Origin: Streptomyces sp. SS1-1
Lineage (GTDB): Bacteria; Actinomycetota; Actinomycetes; Streptomycetales; Streptomycetaceae
DNA: 64,000 bases
Reading direction: 5' to 3'
Assembly (NCBI RefSeq): GCF_008973465.1
Contig: NZ_WBXN01000004.1
Coordinates: 1,426,001-1,490,000 of the forward strand
Shown: one piece after another, positions 27,418-36,643 of the stretch
Numbering within the stretch: the first letter of the stretch is position 1
How the letters are laid out: the number at the start of each line of letters is the position of its first letter
Notes under the pieces: generated by a model
Told to the model about the DNA's origin: nothing
The model's input: the letters and a program-made list of their open reading frames with translations, nothing else
Database searches by the model: none
Translations under genes and position numbers: made by a program

Positions 27418-30400
27418 CCCGCACTCCCCGGACTCTGGTGCCACAACTTCCGTCCACCCGCGGGCCCTTCGCCCGCGGGACGCAGATCGGCCCAGGGGTG
27501 CATCTCGTACCCCGTGGACATGCGGATCGTCCGCTGCCGTTCCATGCGGTCCTGGGCCGCGGAGCCGGCCGGCGCGGGCGCCCCCTCCGACCCGGCGAGC
27601 CTGCGGCGCGCCGCCCCCTCGCCGTCGGGGCCGCCGTCGGGGCCGCCGTCACCGGCCAGCCGGGCGGCGACGCCCTCCAGGCCCTCGGTCCGGCGCACCT
27701 CCAGCAGGTCCGCGAGGTTCCAGGCGGCGGAGCCCACGACGCTGAGGCTGCGCGGCCCGCGCCGCTGCACGACGCCCCGCACCAGCAGCAGCCAGGAGTG
27801 GAAGACGGTGTGGGCGCAGGCGTCGTGCGAGTCGTCGAAGAAGGCGAGGTCGACCAGGCCCGTCCCGTCGTCGAGCGTGCTGAAGATGACCCGCTTGCCG
27901 GACCGGATCGGCGGGGTCTGGGTGGCCGCCTTGGCACCCGCGACCAGCACGGTCTCCCCGTGCCGCGCCTCCCGCAGCCGGCGCGCGCCGACCACGCCCA
28001 GCTCCTGGAGGAACTCCCGGTGGTCGTCCATGAGATTGCGCGAGGCGTCCATCGACAGCACTCCCAGCTCGGCGCTGAGGCGTTCCTCCGAGGTCAGGTC
28101 GGGCAGCCCGGCCGGGGCCGTCCGCCGGCCGCCGGCCAGCGGGAGCTGGTCCCCGCCGCCGCCCCGGGCGCCCCGGTGCAGTTCGGTCAGGTGCAGTTGC
28201 AGGTCCCGCCGGTTGGCGCCGAACGCGTCCAGCGCGCCGACCTGGGCGAGCCGCTGGGCGAGCGGGCGGCTGGGGCGGGCCCGCTCCCAGAAGTCGAGCA
28301 GGGAGGCGTACGGCTGCCCGGCCGCGATCCGGGCCGCCTCGGCCTCGCTGATGCCGTGCACGTCGGAGAGGGCGAGCCGCAGCCCCCAGGTGCCGCCGGA
28401 CCCTCCTGAATCAGACACCAGTTCGATCCGGTGGGTGACGCCGGAGACGTTCACGTCCAGCGGCAGGATCGGCACCCCGCGCCGCCGCGCGTCCGCCAGC
28501 AGCAGCCGCTTCGGGTACATCCCGGGATCGTGGGTGAGCAGCCCTGCGTAGAAGGCGGCCGGGTGGTGGGCCTTCAGCCAGGCCGACTGGTAGGTCGGCA
28601 CGGCGAAGGCGACCGCGTGCGCCTTGCAGAAGCCGTACGACCCGAACGCCTCGACGATCTCCCAGGTGCGCCCGATGGTCTCCGCGTCGTACCCCTTGGC
28701 GGCCGCGTGCTGGGCGAACCACACCCGGATCCGCGCCTGCGACTCCGGGTCGGAGAGCCCGCGCCGCACCCGGTCGGCCTCGTCCCGTCCGCACCCGGTC
28801 ATCAGGTGCACGATGTCGATGATCTGCTCGTGGAAGACGACGACCCCGTACGTGTCCCGCAGCGGTTCCGCCAGGTCCGGGTGCGGGTAGCGCACCGGCG
28901 CCCGGCCGTGCCGGGCCTCGATGAACGGCCGCACCATGTCGGCGGCGACCGGTCCGGGCCGGAAGAGCGAGATGTCCACGACGAGGTCGTGGAAGGTGGC
29001 CGGCTGGAGCCGTCCGACGAGGTCCCGCTGGCCCGGCGACTCGATCTGGAAGCAGCCGAGCGTCTCGGTGGACCGGATCAGCCCGTACGTCGCCGGGTCG
29101 CCGTCGGGCACCCCGTCCAGGTCGACCCGCTCGCCGGTGGCCCGCTCCACCTCGGCGACCGCGTGCGCCATCGCCGACTGCATCCGCACCCCGAGCACGT
29201 CGAGCTTGAGCAGCCCGAGGTCCTCCACGTCCTCCTTGTCGAACTGCGACATGGGCAGGCTCTCGCCGCTGGTCGGCACGACGGGCGTCCGGGAGTGCAG
29301 GGTGGCGTCGGACAGGAGCACCCCGCACGGGTGCATGGCGATGCCGCGCGGCAGGGCGTCCAGCGCCTCCACCAGTTCCCACAGCCTGCCGTACCGCTCC
29401 CGCTCCCCGGCCAGCCGGCGCAGCTCGGGCAGCTCGTCCAGGGCCGCGCGGGCGTCCCGGGCCCGGATGTGCGGGAAGGACTTGGCGATGCGGTCGATGT
29501 CGGCCGGGTCCATGGACAGGGCCGCGCCCACGTCCCGGATCGCGTGCCGCACCCGGTAGGTCTCCGGCATCGAGACGGTCGCCACGCGTTCGCTCCCGAA
29601 CCGGTCGATGATCGCGCGGTACACCTCGAGCCGCCGCGCGGACTCCACGTCGATGTCGATGTCCGGCAGCACCAGCCGCCGCTTGGACAGGAAGCGCTCC
29701 ATCAGCAGCCCGTGCTCGACGGGGTCGGCGTGCGCGATGCCCAGCAGGTGGTTGACGAGCGAGCCCGCGCCGGACCCCCGGGCGGCGACCCGGATCCCCA
29801 TGTCCCGTACGTCGTCGACGACCTGGGCCACCGTCAGGAAGTAGGAGGCGAACCCGTGGTGGGCGATGATGTCCAGCTCGTGGTGCATCCGCTCCCAGTA
29901 CGCCCGCCGCCCGTCGTAGCCACGCCGCACCATGCCGGCCACCGCCCGGGAGGCGAGCGCCCGCTGGGCGGAGCGCCGGCCGGCGCCGACGAGATACGGC
30001 TCGGGGAAGTGGACGGTGCCGATGCCGAGGTCGTCCTCGGCGTCGACGCGGCACTCGGCGGCGGTCGCCGCGGTCTGCTCCAGCAGCCGGCGTGCCGCGC
30101 CGGGACGGAAGCCCGCCGCCTCCACGACCCGTTCGGCGACCCGCTCCATCTCCTCGGGGTCCTTGAGCCAGGCCTGACCGGAGTCCCGTTCCCCGAGGGC
30201 GTCGACGGGCATGAGCCGCCGGGCGGCGTCCAGCACCTCGGCGACCGGTCCGAGGCCGGGGTCGGCGTACCGCACGGCGTTGCTCAGCACGGGCCGGATG
30301 CGCTGCTCGGCGGCGAAGCCCACGGTCCGGGCGGCGAGCCGCAGCGAGCCCGGCCCGGTGCCCTGGCGCCCGTGCCACACGGCCTCCAGCCGCAGGGCGT

Positions 30401-30923
30401 CGCCGTAGACCTCCCGCCAGGGCTCGAGCAGCCGGGCCGCCCGGTCGGGGCGGCCGGCGGCCAGCGCGCGGCCCACGTCGGACGCGGGTCCGAGCAGGAC
30501 GGTCAGCCCGTCGCCCCGGTTGTCCGCCCGGGACAGCAGGGGCGGGCCGTCGCCGCGGTGGGCGGCGGAGACCAGCCGGCACAGGTCGGCCCAGCCGTGC
30601 GCCCCGTCCCGGGCGAGGAAGGTGACCCGCTGCGCGGGCTCGTCGACGAACGCGCCGCCGCGCACCGGGGTCCGCCGGCGGCCCGGGGCCTCCCCGCGCG
30701 GCGCGGCCTCCTCCACCGCCAGCTCCACGCCGTACAGGGGGCGCACCCCGGCGGCGGCGCAGGCCTTGGTGAAGCGGACGGCACCGGAGAGCGAGTCGCG
30801 GTCGGTGAGGGCCAGGGCGTCCATGCCCCGCTCGGCGGCCCGCTCGGCCAGCCGCTCCGGGTGGGAGGCTCCGTGCCGCAGGGAGAACCCGGAGACGGTG
30901 CGCAGATGCGTGAAGCCCGACAC
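27414..30923 (-). CDS. dnaE2: Error-prone DNA polymerase III alpha (DnaE2)
   Basis: 1169 residues. The order is a PHP domain (FTHLRTVSGFSLRHGASHPERL, then ALTDRD), the catalytic palm with LPDIDIDVES, a finger region, and a C-terminal OB domain. The start is set at GTG 30923, because AAGGAG lies six bases upstream; the GTG at 30929 is part of that ribosome site itself. It performs SOS mutagenesis and lesion bypass with its ImuB partner, whose gene is coupled downstream. A LexA-type box lies about 32 bp upstream of the start. Confidence 0.93.
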   Translation of the reverse strand: MSGFTHLRTVSGFSLRHGASHPERLAERAAERGMDALALTDRDSLSGAVRFTKACAAAGVRPLYGVELAVEEAAPRGEAPGRRRTPVRGGAFVDEPAQRVTFLARDGAHGWADLCRLVSAAHRGDGPPLLSRADNRGDGLTVLLGPASDVGRALAAGRPDRAARLLEPWREVYGDALRLEAVWHGRQGTGPGSLRLAARTVGFAAEQRIRPVLSNAVRYADPGLGPVAEVLDAARRLMPVDALGERDSGQAWLKDPEEMERVAERVVEAAGFRPGAARRLLEQTAATAAECRVDAEDDLGIGTVHFPEPYLVGAGRRSAQRALASRAVAGMVRRGYDGRRAYWERMHHELDIIAHHGFASYFLTVAQVVDDVRDMGIRVAARGSGAGSLVNHLLGIAHADPVEHGLLMERFLSKRRLVLPDIDIDVESARRLEVYRAIIDRFGSERVATVSMPETYRVRHAIRDVGAALSMDPADIDRIAKSFPHIRARDARAALDELPELRRLAGERERYGRLWELVEALDALPRGIAMHPCGVLLSDATLHSRTPVVPTSGESLPMSQFDKEDVEDLGLLKLDVLGVRMQSAMAHAVAEVERATGERVDLDGVPDGDPATYGLIRSTETLGCFQIESPGQRDLVGRLQPATFHDLVVDISLFRPGPVAADMVRPFIEARHGRAPVRYPHPDLAEPLRDTYGVVVFHEQIIDIVHLMTGCGRDEADRVRRGLSDPESQARIRVWFAQHAAAKGYDAETIGRTWEIVEAFGSYGFCKAHAVAFAVPTYQSAWLKAHHPAAFYAGLLTHDPGMYPKRLLLADARRRGVPILPLDVNVSGVTHRIELVSDSGGSGGTWGLRLALSDVHGISEAEAARIAAGQPYASLLDFWERARPSRPLAQRLAQVGALDAFGANRRDLQLHLTELHRGARGGGGDQLPLAGGRRTAPAGLPDLTSEERLSAELGVLSMDASRNLMDDHREFLQELGVVGARRLREARHGETVLVAGAKAATQTPPIRSGKRVIFSTLDDGTGLVDLAFFDDSHDACAHTVFHSWLLLVRGVVQRRGPRSLSVVGSAAWNLADLLEVRRTEGLEGVAARLAGDGGPDGGPDGEGAARRRLAGSEGAPAPAGSAAQDRMERQRTIRMSTGYEMHPWADLRPAGEGPAGGRKLWHQSPGSAG

Positions 30924-30955
30924 GCGCACCTCCTTCGCGGGCCCGAGATCGACCC

Positions 30956-30971
30956 TCGAACATCAGTTCCC
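30956..30971 (-). promoter_or_regulatory. LexA (SOS) box upstream of dnaE2
   Basis: TCGAAC-ATCA-GTTCCC matches the actinobacterial SOS consensus TCGAAC-N4-GTTCGA in 10 of 12 defined positions. It lies just upstream of the dnaE2 start, as expected for an SOS-induced mutasome. Confidence 0.7.
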
Positions 30972-31007
30972 TACTCCCTCACCATAAACCATCCCGGCCT
31001 CCTTTAT

Positions 31008-31032
31008 CGAACACCCGTACGACACCTGTTCG
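31008..31032. promoter_or_regulatory. Second inverted CGAACA / TGTTCG pair
   Basis: CGAACA (31008-31013) and TGTTCG (31027-31032) form a 6-13-6 inverted repeat between dnaE2 and the divergent membrane protein gene. The half sites look like LexA halves but the spacing is wrong for one dimer. It may be a different regulator or chance. Confidence 0.3.
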
Positions 31033-31079
31033 GGCCTCCCCCACCTGCGCGGACGCCGCCGCCCACGGACCGTGGAGGC

Positions 31080-32123
31080 ATGACGCACCCCATCCCCTTC
31101 CTCGCCGAGGTGAAGGAGGCCGTCACCCCCCGGGCCACCCTGCTCGTGGCCGGGGTGCTCGCCCTCAGCCTGCTCTTCATCACGTCCTACGTCGGCGCGC
31201 TCCACGACCCGAAGCCCAAGGACGTCCCCGTCGGTGTGGTGGCGCCCCCGGCGGTCGCCGGGCAGACGGTGGACCGGCTGGCCGGGCTACCCGGCAGCCC
31301 CCTGGACCCCCGCGCGCTCCCCGACGCGAAGACCGCCCGCGCCCAGATCCTGAACCGCGACATCGACGGCGCCCTGGTGATCGACCCGGCCGGCACCCGG
31401 GACACCCTCCTGGTCGCCAGCGCCGGCGGGAAGGTCCTGGCCCTCACCCTGACGACGGTCTTCACCGACCTGGAGCGGGCGCAGGGCCGCACCCTGCGCA
31501 CCGTCGACGTGGTTCCGGCCGACCCCCAGGACGCCAACGGGCTCACGGCGTTCTACCTGGTCGTGGGCTGGTGCGTGGGCGGCTATCTGTGCGCGTCGAT
31601 CATGACGATCAGCTCCGGCGCCCGCCGCCCCACCCCGCGGCGCACCCTGATCCGCCTCCTCGCGATGGCCGTCGTCGCCGCCGTCGCGGGACTCGGCGGC
31701 GCCCTGATCGTCGGGCCGATCCTCGGCGCGCTCCCGGGCAGCGTCCCCGCCCTGTGGGGCCTGGGCACCCTGACCGTCTTCGCGGTCGGCGCGGCCACCC
31801 TCGCCTTCCAGTCCCTCATCGGCCTGGCCGGTATCGGCCTGGCCATCCTGATCGTGGTGATCCTGGGCAACCCGAGCGCCGGCGGCGCCCTGCCGCCCCC
31901 GCTGCTCCCACCGTTCTGGAAGGACATCGGCCCCGCCCTGCCCCCGGGCGCGGGCACCTGGGCGGCCCGCTCGATCGCCTACTTCCGGGGCAACGACTCC
32001 ACGGGCTCCCTGCTGGTCATGTCGGCGTGGGCGGTCGGCGGCGTGGTCGTCGCCCTGCTGGCGGCGGTCCTGCGGGGCCGGGAGCGGGACCCGGACCGGG
32101 CGAAGGCCGCCGGCGCCCCGTGA
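31080..32123 (+). CDS. YhgE/Pip-like or ABC-2-type membrane protein
   Basis: 347 residues, ATG at 31080 after GTGGAGG. One N-terminal membrane segment (residues ~20-40, LLVAGVLALSLLFITSYVGA) is followed by an extracytoplasmic domain to about residue 155, and then five or six membrane segments. This is the topology of DUF3533/YhgE-Pip and ABC-2-type permease proteins. No ATPase is nearby. The transported or secreted substrate is unknown. Confidence 0.7.
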   Translation: MTHPIPFLAEVKEAVTPRATLLVAGVLALSLLFITSYVGALHDPKPKDVPVGVVAPPAVAGQTVDRLAGLPGSPLDPRALPDAKTARAQILNRDIDGALVIDPAGTRDTLLVASAGGKVLALTLTTVFTDLERAQGRTLRTVDVVPADPQDANGLTAFYLVVGWCVGGYLCASIMTISSGARRPTPRRTLIRLLAMAVVAAVAGLGGALIVGPILGALPGSVPALWGLGTLTVFAVGAATLAFQSLIGLAGIGLAILIVVILGNPSAGGALPPPLLPPFWKDIGPALPPGAGTWAARSIAYFRGNDSTGSLLVMSAWAVGGVVVALLAAVLRGRERDPDRAKAAGAP

Positions 32124-32134
32124 GGAGACACCGA

Positions 32135-32169
32135 AGAGCCCCGCCCCCCGACAGCGGGGGCGGGGCTCT
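32135..32169. terminator. Bidirectional terminator
   Basis: A perfect 14-bp stem (32135-32148 with 32156-32169) and a 7-nt loop, between convergent genes and 11 bp after the membrane-protein stop. Confidence 0.85.
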
Positions 32170-32181
32170 CGTGGAGAGGCG

Positions 32182-33264
32182 TCAGCCGATCTCGGTACCC
32201 GTGGCGGACAGCGCCTCGGTCACCGGCTGGAAGAAGGTCTCGCCACCGGAGGTGCAGTCCCCGCTGCCACCGGAGGTGAGGCCGACCGCCTTGTCGCCGG
32301 AGAACAGCGAGCCGCCGCTGTCGCCGGGCTCGGCGCAGACGTCGGTCTGGATCAGGCCGTTGACGATGTCGCCGTTGCCGTAGTTCACGGTGGCGTCCAG
32401 GCCGGTCACCTTGCCCTCGTGCACCTGGGTGGTCGAACCGCTCCGGGTGACCGACATGCCCACGGTGGCCTCGGCGGCACCGCTGATGGCCTGAGCGGAA
32501 CCGTTGTAGAGGTTCACCTCGCTCGGGTGGTCGACGTCGGCCGTGTACTTGACCAGGCCGTAGTCGTTGTCCGGGAAGCTCGAGTCCGCGTTGGTGCCGA
32601 TCTGCTGACCGCTGGAGTCGGACCAGGTCGAGATGGACTCGGTGCAGTGCCCGGCCGTCAGGAAGAACGGCTCGCCGCCCTTGACGACGTTGAAGCCGAG
32701 CGAGCACCGCCCGCCGCCTCCGGTGATCGCGTCACCGCCCGCGATGAAGGGCTTGAACTCCCCCTTCGAGCGCTTCAGTTCGACCGTGGCGCCGAGCTTG
32801 TCCGCGACCTTGGTGAGCTTGGCCCACTCGGCCTTGGAGACCGTGCGGTCGGCGGTGACCACGACCTTGTTGGCGGTCGGGTCCGTCACCCAGGCGGTGC
32901 CCGGGATGGTGGCGTCCTTCTGCAGGGTGGTACGGGCGCTTCTGAGCTCGGCGAGCGAGTTCTGGACGACCCGCGCCTTGGCGCCGGCCGCCTCGACGGT
33001 GCCGGCGACGGCCTCGTCGAGGACGTTCACCACGAGGCTCTTGGCCTCGGCGTCGTAGTAGGTGCCCGCGGCGTCGGCGCCGAGGTCCTCCACGAGCGTC
33101 GAGGCGAGCTTTCCGGCCGCGCCGGCCGACAGGGTCTTCGGCGCGGACGCCTGCGGCGTCTCACTCGCGTTCGCGGACTGCAAGGTCACTCCCGCGGCGA
33201 CCAGTGCGGCGATGCCCGCACCGGCCAGGGCGACACGGCGCCTGGGTATGCGTCGGTGCTTCAA
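32182..33264 (-). CDS. Secreted S1 serine protease (streptogrisin-like) with long propeptide
   Basis: 360 residues from TTG 33264, chosen because GGAGGA lies six bases before it and a signal peptide ([15 protein letters not shown]) follows; no ATG or GTG start fits. A propeptide of the alpha-lytic type (residues ~40-165) precedes the S1 domain, which has FFLTAGHC (catalytic His), SSFPDNDYG (catalytic Asp) and EPGDSGGS (Ser316). Cysteines are placed for the usual disulfides. It resembles streptogrisins A/B but has a longer propeptide than the neighbouring protease. It is secreted and self-processed. Confidence 0.9.
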   Translation of the reverse strand: MKHRRIPRRRVALAGAGIAALVAAGVTLQSANASETPQASAPKTLSAGAAGKLASTLVEDLGADAAGTYYDAEAKSLVVNVLDEAVAGTVEAAGAKARVVQNSLAELRSARTTLQKDATIPGTAWVTDPTANKVVVTADRTVSKAEWAKLTKVADKLGATVELKRSKGEFKPFIAGGDAITGGGGRCSLGFNVVKGGEPFFLTAGHCTESISTWSDSSGQQIGTNADSSFPDNDYGLVKYTADVDHPSEVNLYNGSAQAISGAAEATVGMSVTRSGSTTQVHEGKVTGLDATVNYGNGDIVNGLIQTDVCAEPGDSGGSLFSGDKAVGLTSGGSGDCTSGGETFFQPVTEALSATGTEIG

Positions 33265-33567
33265 CTCACGTCCTCCTGTGGGGGGTCGGCCCGGGAGGTT
33301 GTGGGGACCTCGTCGGACCGGAAGGCGTACGGCCACGGGGGCGACTCACAACAAAAGCCACACCCGCGCCGGTTGAACACGCCTCACTATTCCTATGTTC
33401 GACAGGAGCACACAAGGTCGACTTCAGGACGGGCACAGAACGCACGCACACACCCCCCAACTTTTGACCATGCACAGTCACGCCTGTCGTGTTCGCTCAG
33501 CAAACACCGCGAGCGAGCGGGGCATCAGCAGCGGGTGAGGTCTACTCCTGTCCTGAAATCGCCCCTC

Positions 33568-33585
33568 TGTTGTGCGGGCACAACA
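33568..33585. repeat. Inverted repeat TGTTGTGC-GG-GCACAACA
   Basis: A perfect 8-2-8 palindrome next to the terminator of the second S1 protease. It might be an extra terminator element or an operator. Confidence 0.4.
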
Positions 33586-33587
33586 AC

Positions 33588-33620
33588 GAGCCCCCGCACG
33601 CGGATCGCGTGCGGGGGCTC
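33588..33620 (-). terminator. Terminator after second S1 protease
   Basis: A perfect 15-bp stem (33588-33602 with 33606-33620) with the 3-nt loop GAT, 46 bp downstream of the stop at 33667. Confidence 0.85.
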
Positions 33621-33666
33621 GGCCCGATGCCGGGCGGACCTCACATGTGCCGTGCCGGCACGACGG

Positions 33667-34572
33667 TCAGTAGACGCTGACGCCGTAGGCGGACAGGGCC
33701 TCGGTGACCGGCTGGAAGAAGGTCGTGCCGCCGGAGGTGCAGTTGCCGCTGCCGCCGGAGGTCAGACCGTACGCCGTGCCGTTGCTGCCGTAGAGCGAGC
33801 CGCCGGAGTCGCCGGGCTCGGCGCAGACCGTGGTCTGGATCAGGCCGGAGACGATGTCGCCGCCGCCGTAGTTGACGGTCGCGTTGAGGGCGGTGACCCG
33901 GCCGCTGTGCGTCCCGCTGGTCGAGCCGTCCCGGATGACGGTCGTGCCCACGCTCGGCGTGGCGGCGCGGGTGATGTCCACGCCGTTGGCCGTGCCGGGC
34001 CGGCTGACGGAGCCGGTGTAGCGCACGATGCCGTAGTCGTTGCCCGGGAAGCTGGAACCGGCGGTCGAGCCGATGACCGTGCTGTGGGAGGAGTTGGACC
34101 ACCAGGTTCCCGCGCCGTCGGTGCAGTGGCCGGCGGTCAGGAAGTACTCGTTGCCGCTGCTGTCCCGGACGTTGAAGCCGAGCGAACAGCGCCAGCTGCT
34201 CGCGTAGATGGCGTCCCCGCCCTGGATGAACTTCTGGAACTTGCCGGGGGTGCGCTTGATCGTGAGCGCGTCCGCGTTGGACCCGGCCTGCTCCTTGATC
34301 TTCGCTATCTCCGCCTGGGAGACCGTGCTGTCGACGGTCACCGTGACGCGGTTGGTCTTGCTGTCGACGGACCAGGCGGTGCCCGGGACGTCGGCCTTCA
34401 GCACGGAACTGCTGGCGCTCTTGAGCTGGGACGCGCTGAAGGTGGTGGGGGTTTCCGCGGCGGTCGCGTTGGGGATCGCGAAAGCCGCCGCGGCGACGAG
34501 TCCGGAGGACACGGCGATCAGCCGGGTCCGTCTGGTGATGCCGCCGCGGGGAGTGGTGCGCTTGATCCTCAC
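33667..34572 (-). CDS. Secreted S1 serine protease (streptogrisin B-like)
   Basis: 301 residues, GTG 34572 after GGAGGG. A signal peptide (residues ~1-38, ending ATAAE) and a short propeptide (to about residue 115, ending near [10 protein letters not shown]) precede the mature enzyme with [18 protein letters not shown] and EPGDSGGS (Ser256). The short propeptide and the mature sequence match streptogrisin B-type enzymes. It shares its mature-domain C-terminus ([10 protein letters not shown]) with the protease on its left, so the pair probably arose by duplication. Confidence 0.92.
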   Translation of the reverse strand: MRIKRTTPRGGITRRTRLIAVSSGLVAAAAFAIPNATAAETPTTFSASQLKSASSSVLKADVPGTAWSVDSKTNRVTVTVDSTVSQAEIAKIKEQAGSNADALTIKRTPGKFQKFIQGGDAIYASSWRCSLGFNVRDSSGNEYFLTAGHCTDGAGTWWSNSSHSTVIGSTAGSSFPGNDYGIVRYTGSVSRPGTANGVDITRAATPSVGTTVIRDGSTSGTHSGRVTALNATVNYGGGDIVSGLIQTTVCAEPGDSGGSLYGSNGTAYGLTSGGSGNCTSGGTTFFQPVTEALSAYGVSVY

Positions 34573-35091
34573 GTTTCGTTCCCTCCAAGGGAAGTCGGGG
34601 GCCCGCGTGGGGTCGGGGCCGGTGAGGCGCAGTCAGCAGGCCGGATGTCCGGATTCCGAACATGCCGTGCCCCTGACAAGCGCTGAGGGGAGTATTCGGC
34701 CGAACGACCGGTCGGCACAAGGGTGCCTTTCGGCCGTCAACATTTGAACCGTGTATGTGTGTTGGCCAAGGCTGTCCGCATCGGCGCCGGTCAGAGCGGG
34801 TTGCGTGCCGCGCGTCCCCGGTGGCCCGCACAGGCGTGGAGAGACGCCCGGCGCCCGCACAAGAAGGGCGCGGGCCATGGTCCCGGCGGGGCGCCGCCCG
34901 CCGTCCGACCCCCGCTTCGGCACCCGGTGTGCACTCCCCCGGGACTCCCCGCGCCACGCGCCCCGCCGCGCATCGACCCGCCGGGCCCCGCTCCCGCGCG
35001 CGCCTCCGCCGACCGTCGAGTGGCCGGAATTAGCCCCTCCGGATGGCGCTCACGCCTTCCCCCGATCCGAACGCGAGGCCCTGGACGCCTC
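34573..35091. other. 519-bp gap upstream of second S1 protease
   Basis: No gene is supported. The first 130 bp hold the protease promoter region, including the palindrome CGACCGGTCG at 34705-34714. The rest is very GC-rich and looks like a shared 3' and intergenic region before the DUF5685 gene ends at 35092. Confidence 0.45.
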
Positions 35092-36330
35092 TCAACAACC
35101 GTCGCAAGGGCAGCAGCAGTCGCACCCGTCGCAGTCGCAGTCGCGGCAGCAGCCCTCGCGCTTCTTGCGGGACCACGGGCCCTCGTACTCCTTCGCGCAG
35201 CACAGCTTGCAGGTGCAGCACAGCAGCCAGAACATGCCGCAGCCCGCCCAGAAGCCGCGCCGTCCCTTCGGGGGCTGCGGAGCCGGTCCGCCCCCGAAGC
35301 CGCCGAAGCCGCCCCCGCCTCCACCGGGCGCGCCCCCACCCCCGGCGTACGGATTCCCGCCCCCGGCGTACGGGTTGTGCTGTGCGCCGTACGGACCCTG
35401 CTGCGCCGGCTGTCCATAGGAACCCTGCTGCGGCGGCTGTCCGTAAGGGCCCGGCTGGTGGGAGGAGCAGACCGGAGTCGTGCCGAACGCCCGGTCCACG
35501 GAGCGCCGCAGTTCGTGCACGAGCAGCAGGTGCGCGAGCCCGGGGTCGGTGAACTCCACCTCGCGCAGCGCCAGCCGTACCCCGTGCACGGCGTCATCGG
35601 CGAGCCGCCGCGCCTCCGCGAGCGAGGTCCCGGTCGCGGTCAGCGGGTTCCAGGCACCGGCCTCGGCGTCGGCCGCCAGGTCCTCCACCGCGTCCAGGAG
35701 GTGCGCCAGCCGCCCGAAGAGCCGGCCCGCCTCGGCCAGCGGCCCGGCGTTGCCCGGCCGTCCGGCGAGGACGGCGGTGTGCGCGAAGGCGGCTGCGGTC
35801 GCGGTCTCCGTCGGCTCGGTGACGGTCAGGATGGGAGTGCCCGGCCCGGCGAGCGTCTCGATGCCGAGCTGCCGGTCGACGGCGTCGACGAGGACACCCG
35901 TGTCGAAGCCGACGGCGGAGCCGGAGCGCAGCCCCGCCGCGCCCCAGCCCGCGGCCACCCGCCGCGCGGCGAGCGCCACCGGTCCGCGGGCCAGCAGCCC
36001 GTCCCCGTCGGCGACATGGTCGCGCACCTTCGCCGAGGCCAGCACCAGCGAGACCGCGGCCGCGAGCCGGGCGCCCTCACCCTGAGCGACGGACGCGGTG
36101 CGCATTCCGCGCAGCGGACACGGCCCCGCCGTACGCCGCAGCGCTCCGGACGGGTCGGACTGAGCCTCCGTCAGGACCGATATCAGCAGCCCGTCGTAGT
36201 TCGTGACCACCCGGGCCAGCTGCCCGTGGTCCCCGCGCAGCGCGAGGCACAGCCCGCACAGATGCGCCATCCATTCACTGGTGAACCGCTCTCCGAGCCG
36301 ATGCCGACAGGGCCTGACCATTCCGAACAT
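35092..36330 (-). CDS. DUF5685 family protein with Cys-rich C-terminal tail
   Basis: 412 residues from the ATG at 36330 (GGGGGAGCGTC upstream). Residues 1-~270 are the DUF5685 domain, starting MFGMVRPCRHRL and carrying WMAHLCGLCLALRGDHG with a CxxC that could bind metal. Residues ~275-350 are a Pro/Gly/Gln/Tyr-rich linker with repeated QQGxYGQP and GGGNPYAG units. The last ~53 residues hold 16 cysteines (CCTCKLCC, then clusters of Cys-Asp) and no signal peptide. The function is unknown; the tail suggests metal or redox chemistry. Confidence 0.8.
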   Translation of the reverse strand: MFGMVRPCRHRLGERFTSEWMAHLCGLCLALRGDHGQLARVVTNYDGLLISVLTEAQSDPSGALRRTAGPCPLRGMRTASVAQGEGARLAAAVSLVLASAKVRDHVADGDGLLARGPVALAARRVAAGWGAAGLRSGSAVGFDTGVLVDAVDRQLGIETLAGPGTPILTVTEPTETATAAAFAHTAVLAGRPGNAGPLAEAGRLFGRLAHLLDAVEDLAADAEAGAWNPLTATGTSLAEARRLADDAVHGVRLALREVEFTDPGLAHLLLVHELRRSVDRAFGTTPVCSSHQPGPYGQPPQQGSYGQPAQQGPYGAQHNPYAGGGNPYAGGGGAPGGGGGGFGGFGGGPAPQPPKGRRGFWAGCGMFWLLCCTCKLCCAKEYEGPWSRKKREGCCRDCDCDGCDCCCPCDGC

Positions 36331-36643
36331 GACGCTCCCCCGAGGTTTTCCGGTGTGCCGGGCTGCCGCATCGTACCGGCCGCCGTGCCTTTCCCCCCGG
36401 GCGCGTCGTTCACCCGGACGCACCCCTCATCACCCGGACGCCGCGAAGAATCATATTTCACTCACAGTCAGCAGCCGTTTGTGGCACGCCCCTTGGGGGA
36501 CACGGACTCTCGACGGATTCGCTGTGCACCAGTACCGTCACAAACCCCCCGCGCGGCGTCTATCCACTTGGCGCGACGTCCGCATCATGGATGACCATAG
36601 GGATGCGGAATGGAAAGAAAGACCGCTGTGAGAGGAGGCGTCC
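36331..36643. promoter_or_regulatory. Divergent promoter region, DUF5685 and SepF
   Basis: 313 bp without a gene. 36440-36490 is AT-richer. The SepF ribosome site GAGAGGAGGCGTCC lies directly before its ATG. Confidence 0.45.

Larger units (their letters stand above)
33265..33666. other. 402-bp spacer between the two S1 proteases
   Basis: No credible gene. It holds the promoter of the first protease near 33265-33420, an 8-2-8 inverted repeat at 33568-33585, and the terminator of the second protease at 33588-33620. TTCAGGAC near 33423 and its inverse GTCCTGAA near 33551 form a distant inverted pair. Confidence 0.5.

Noticed and set aside
28431..31070. Long plus-strand open frame antisense to dnaE2
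   Set aside because: dnaE2 is clear; the plus frame is Gly, Arg, His and Val-rich with no domain.
33588..33620. Repeat-like GC blocks considered as a CRISPR unit
   Set aside because: A single hairpin; no array of repeats with spacers.
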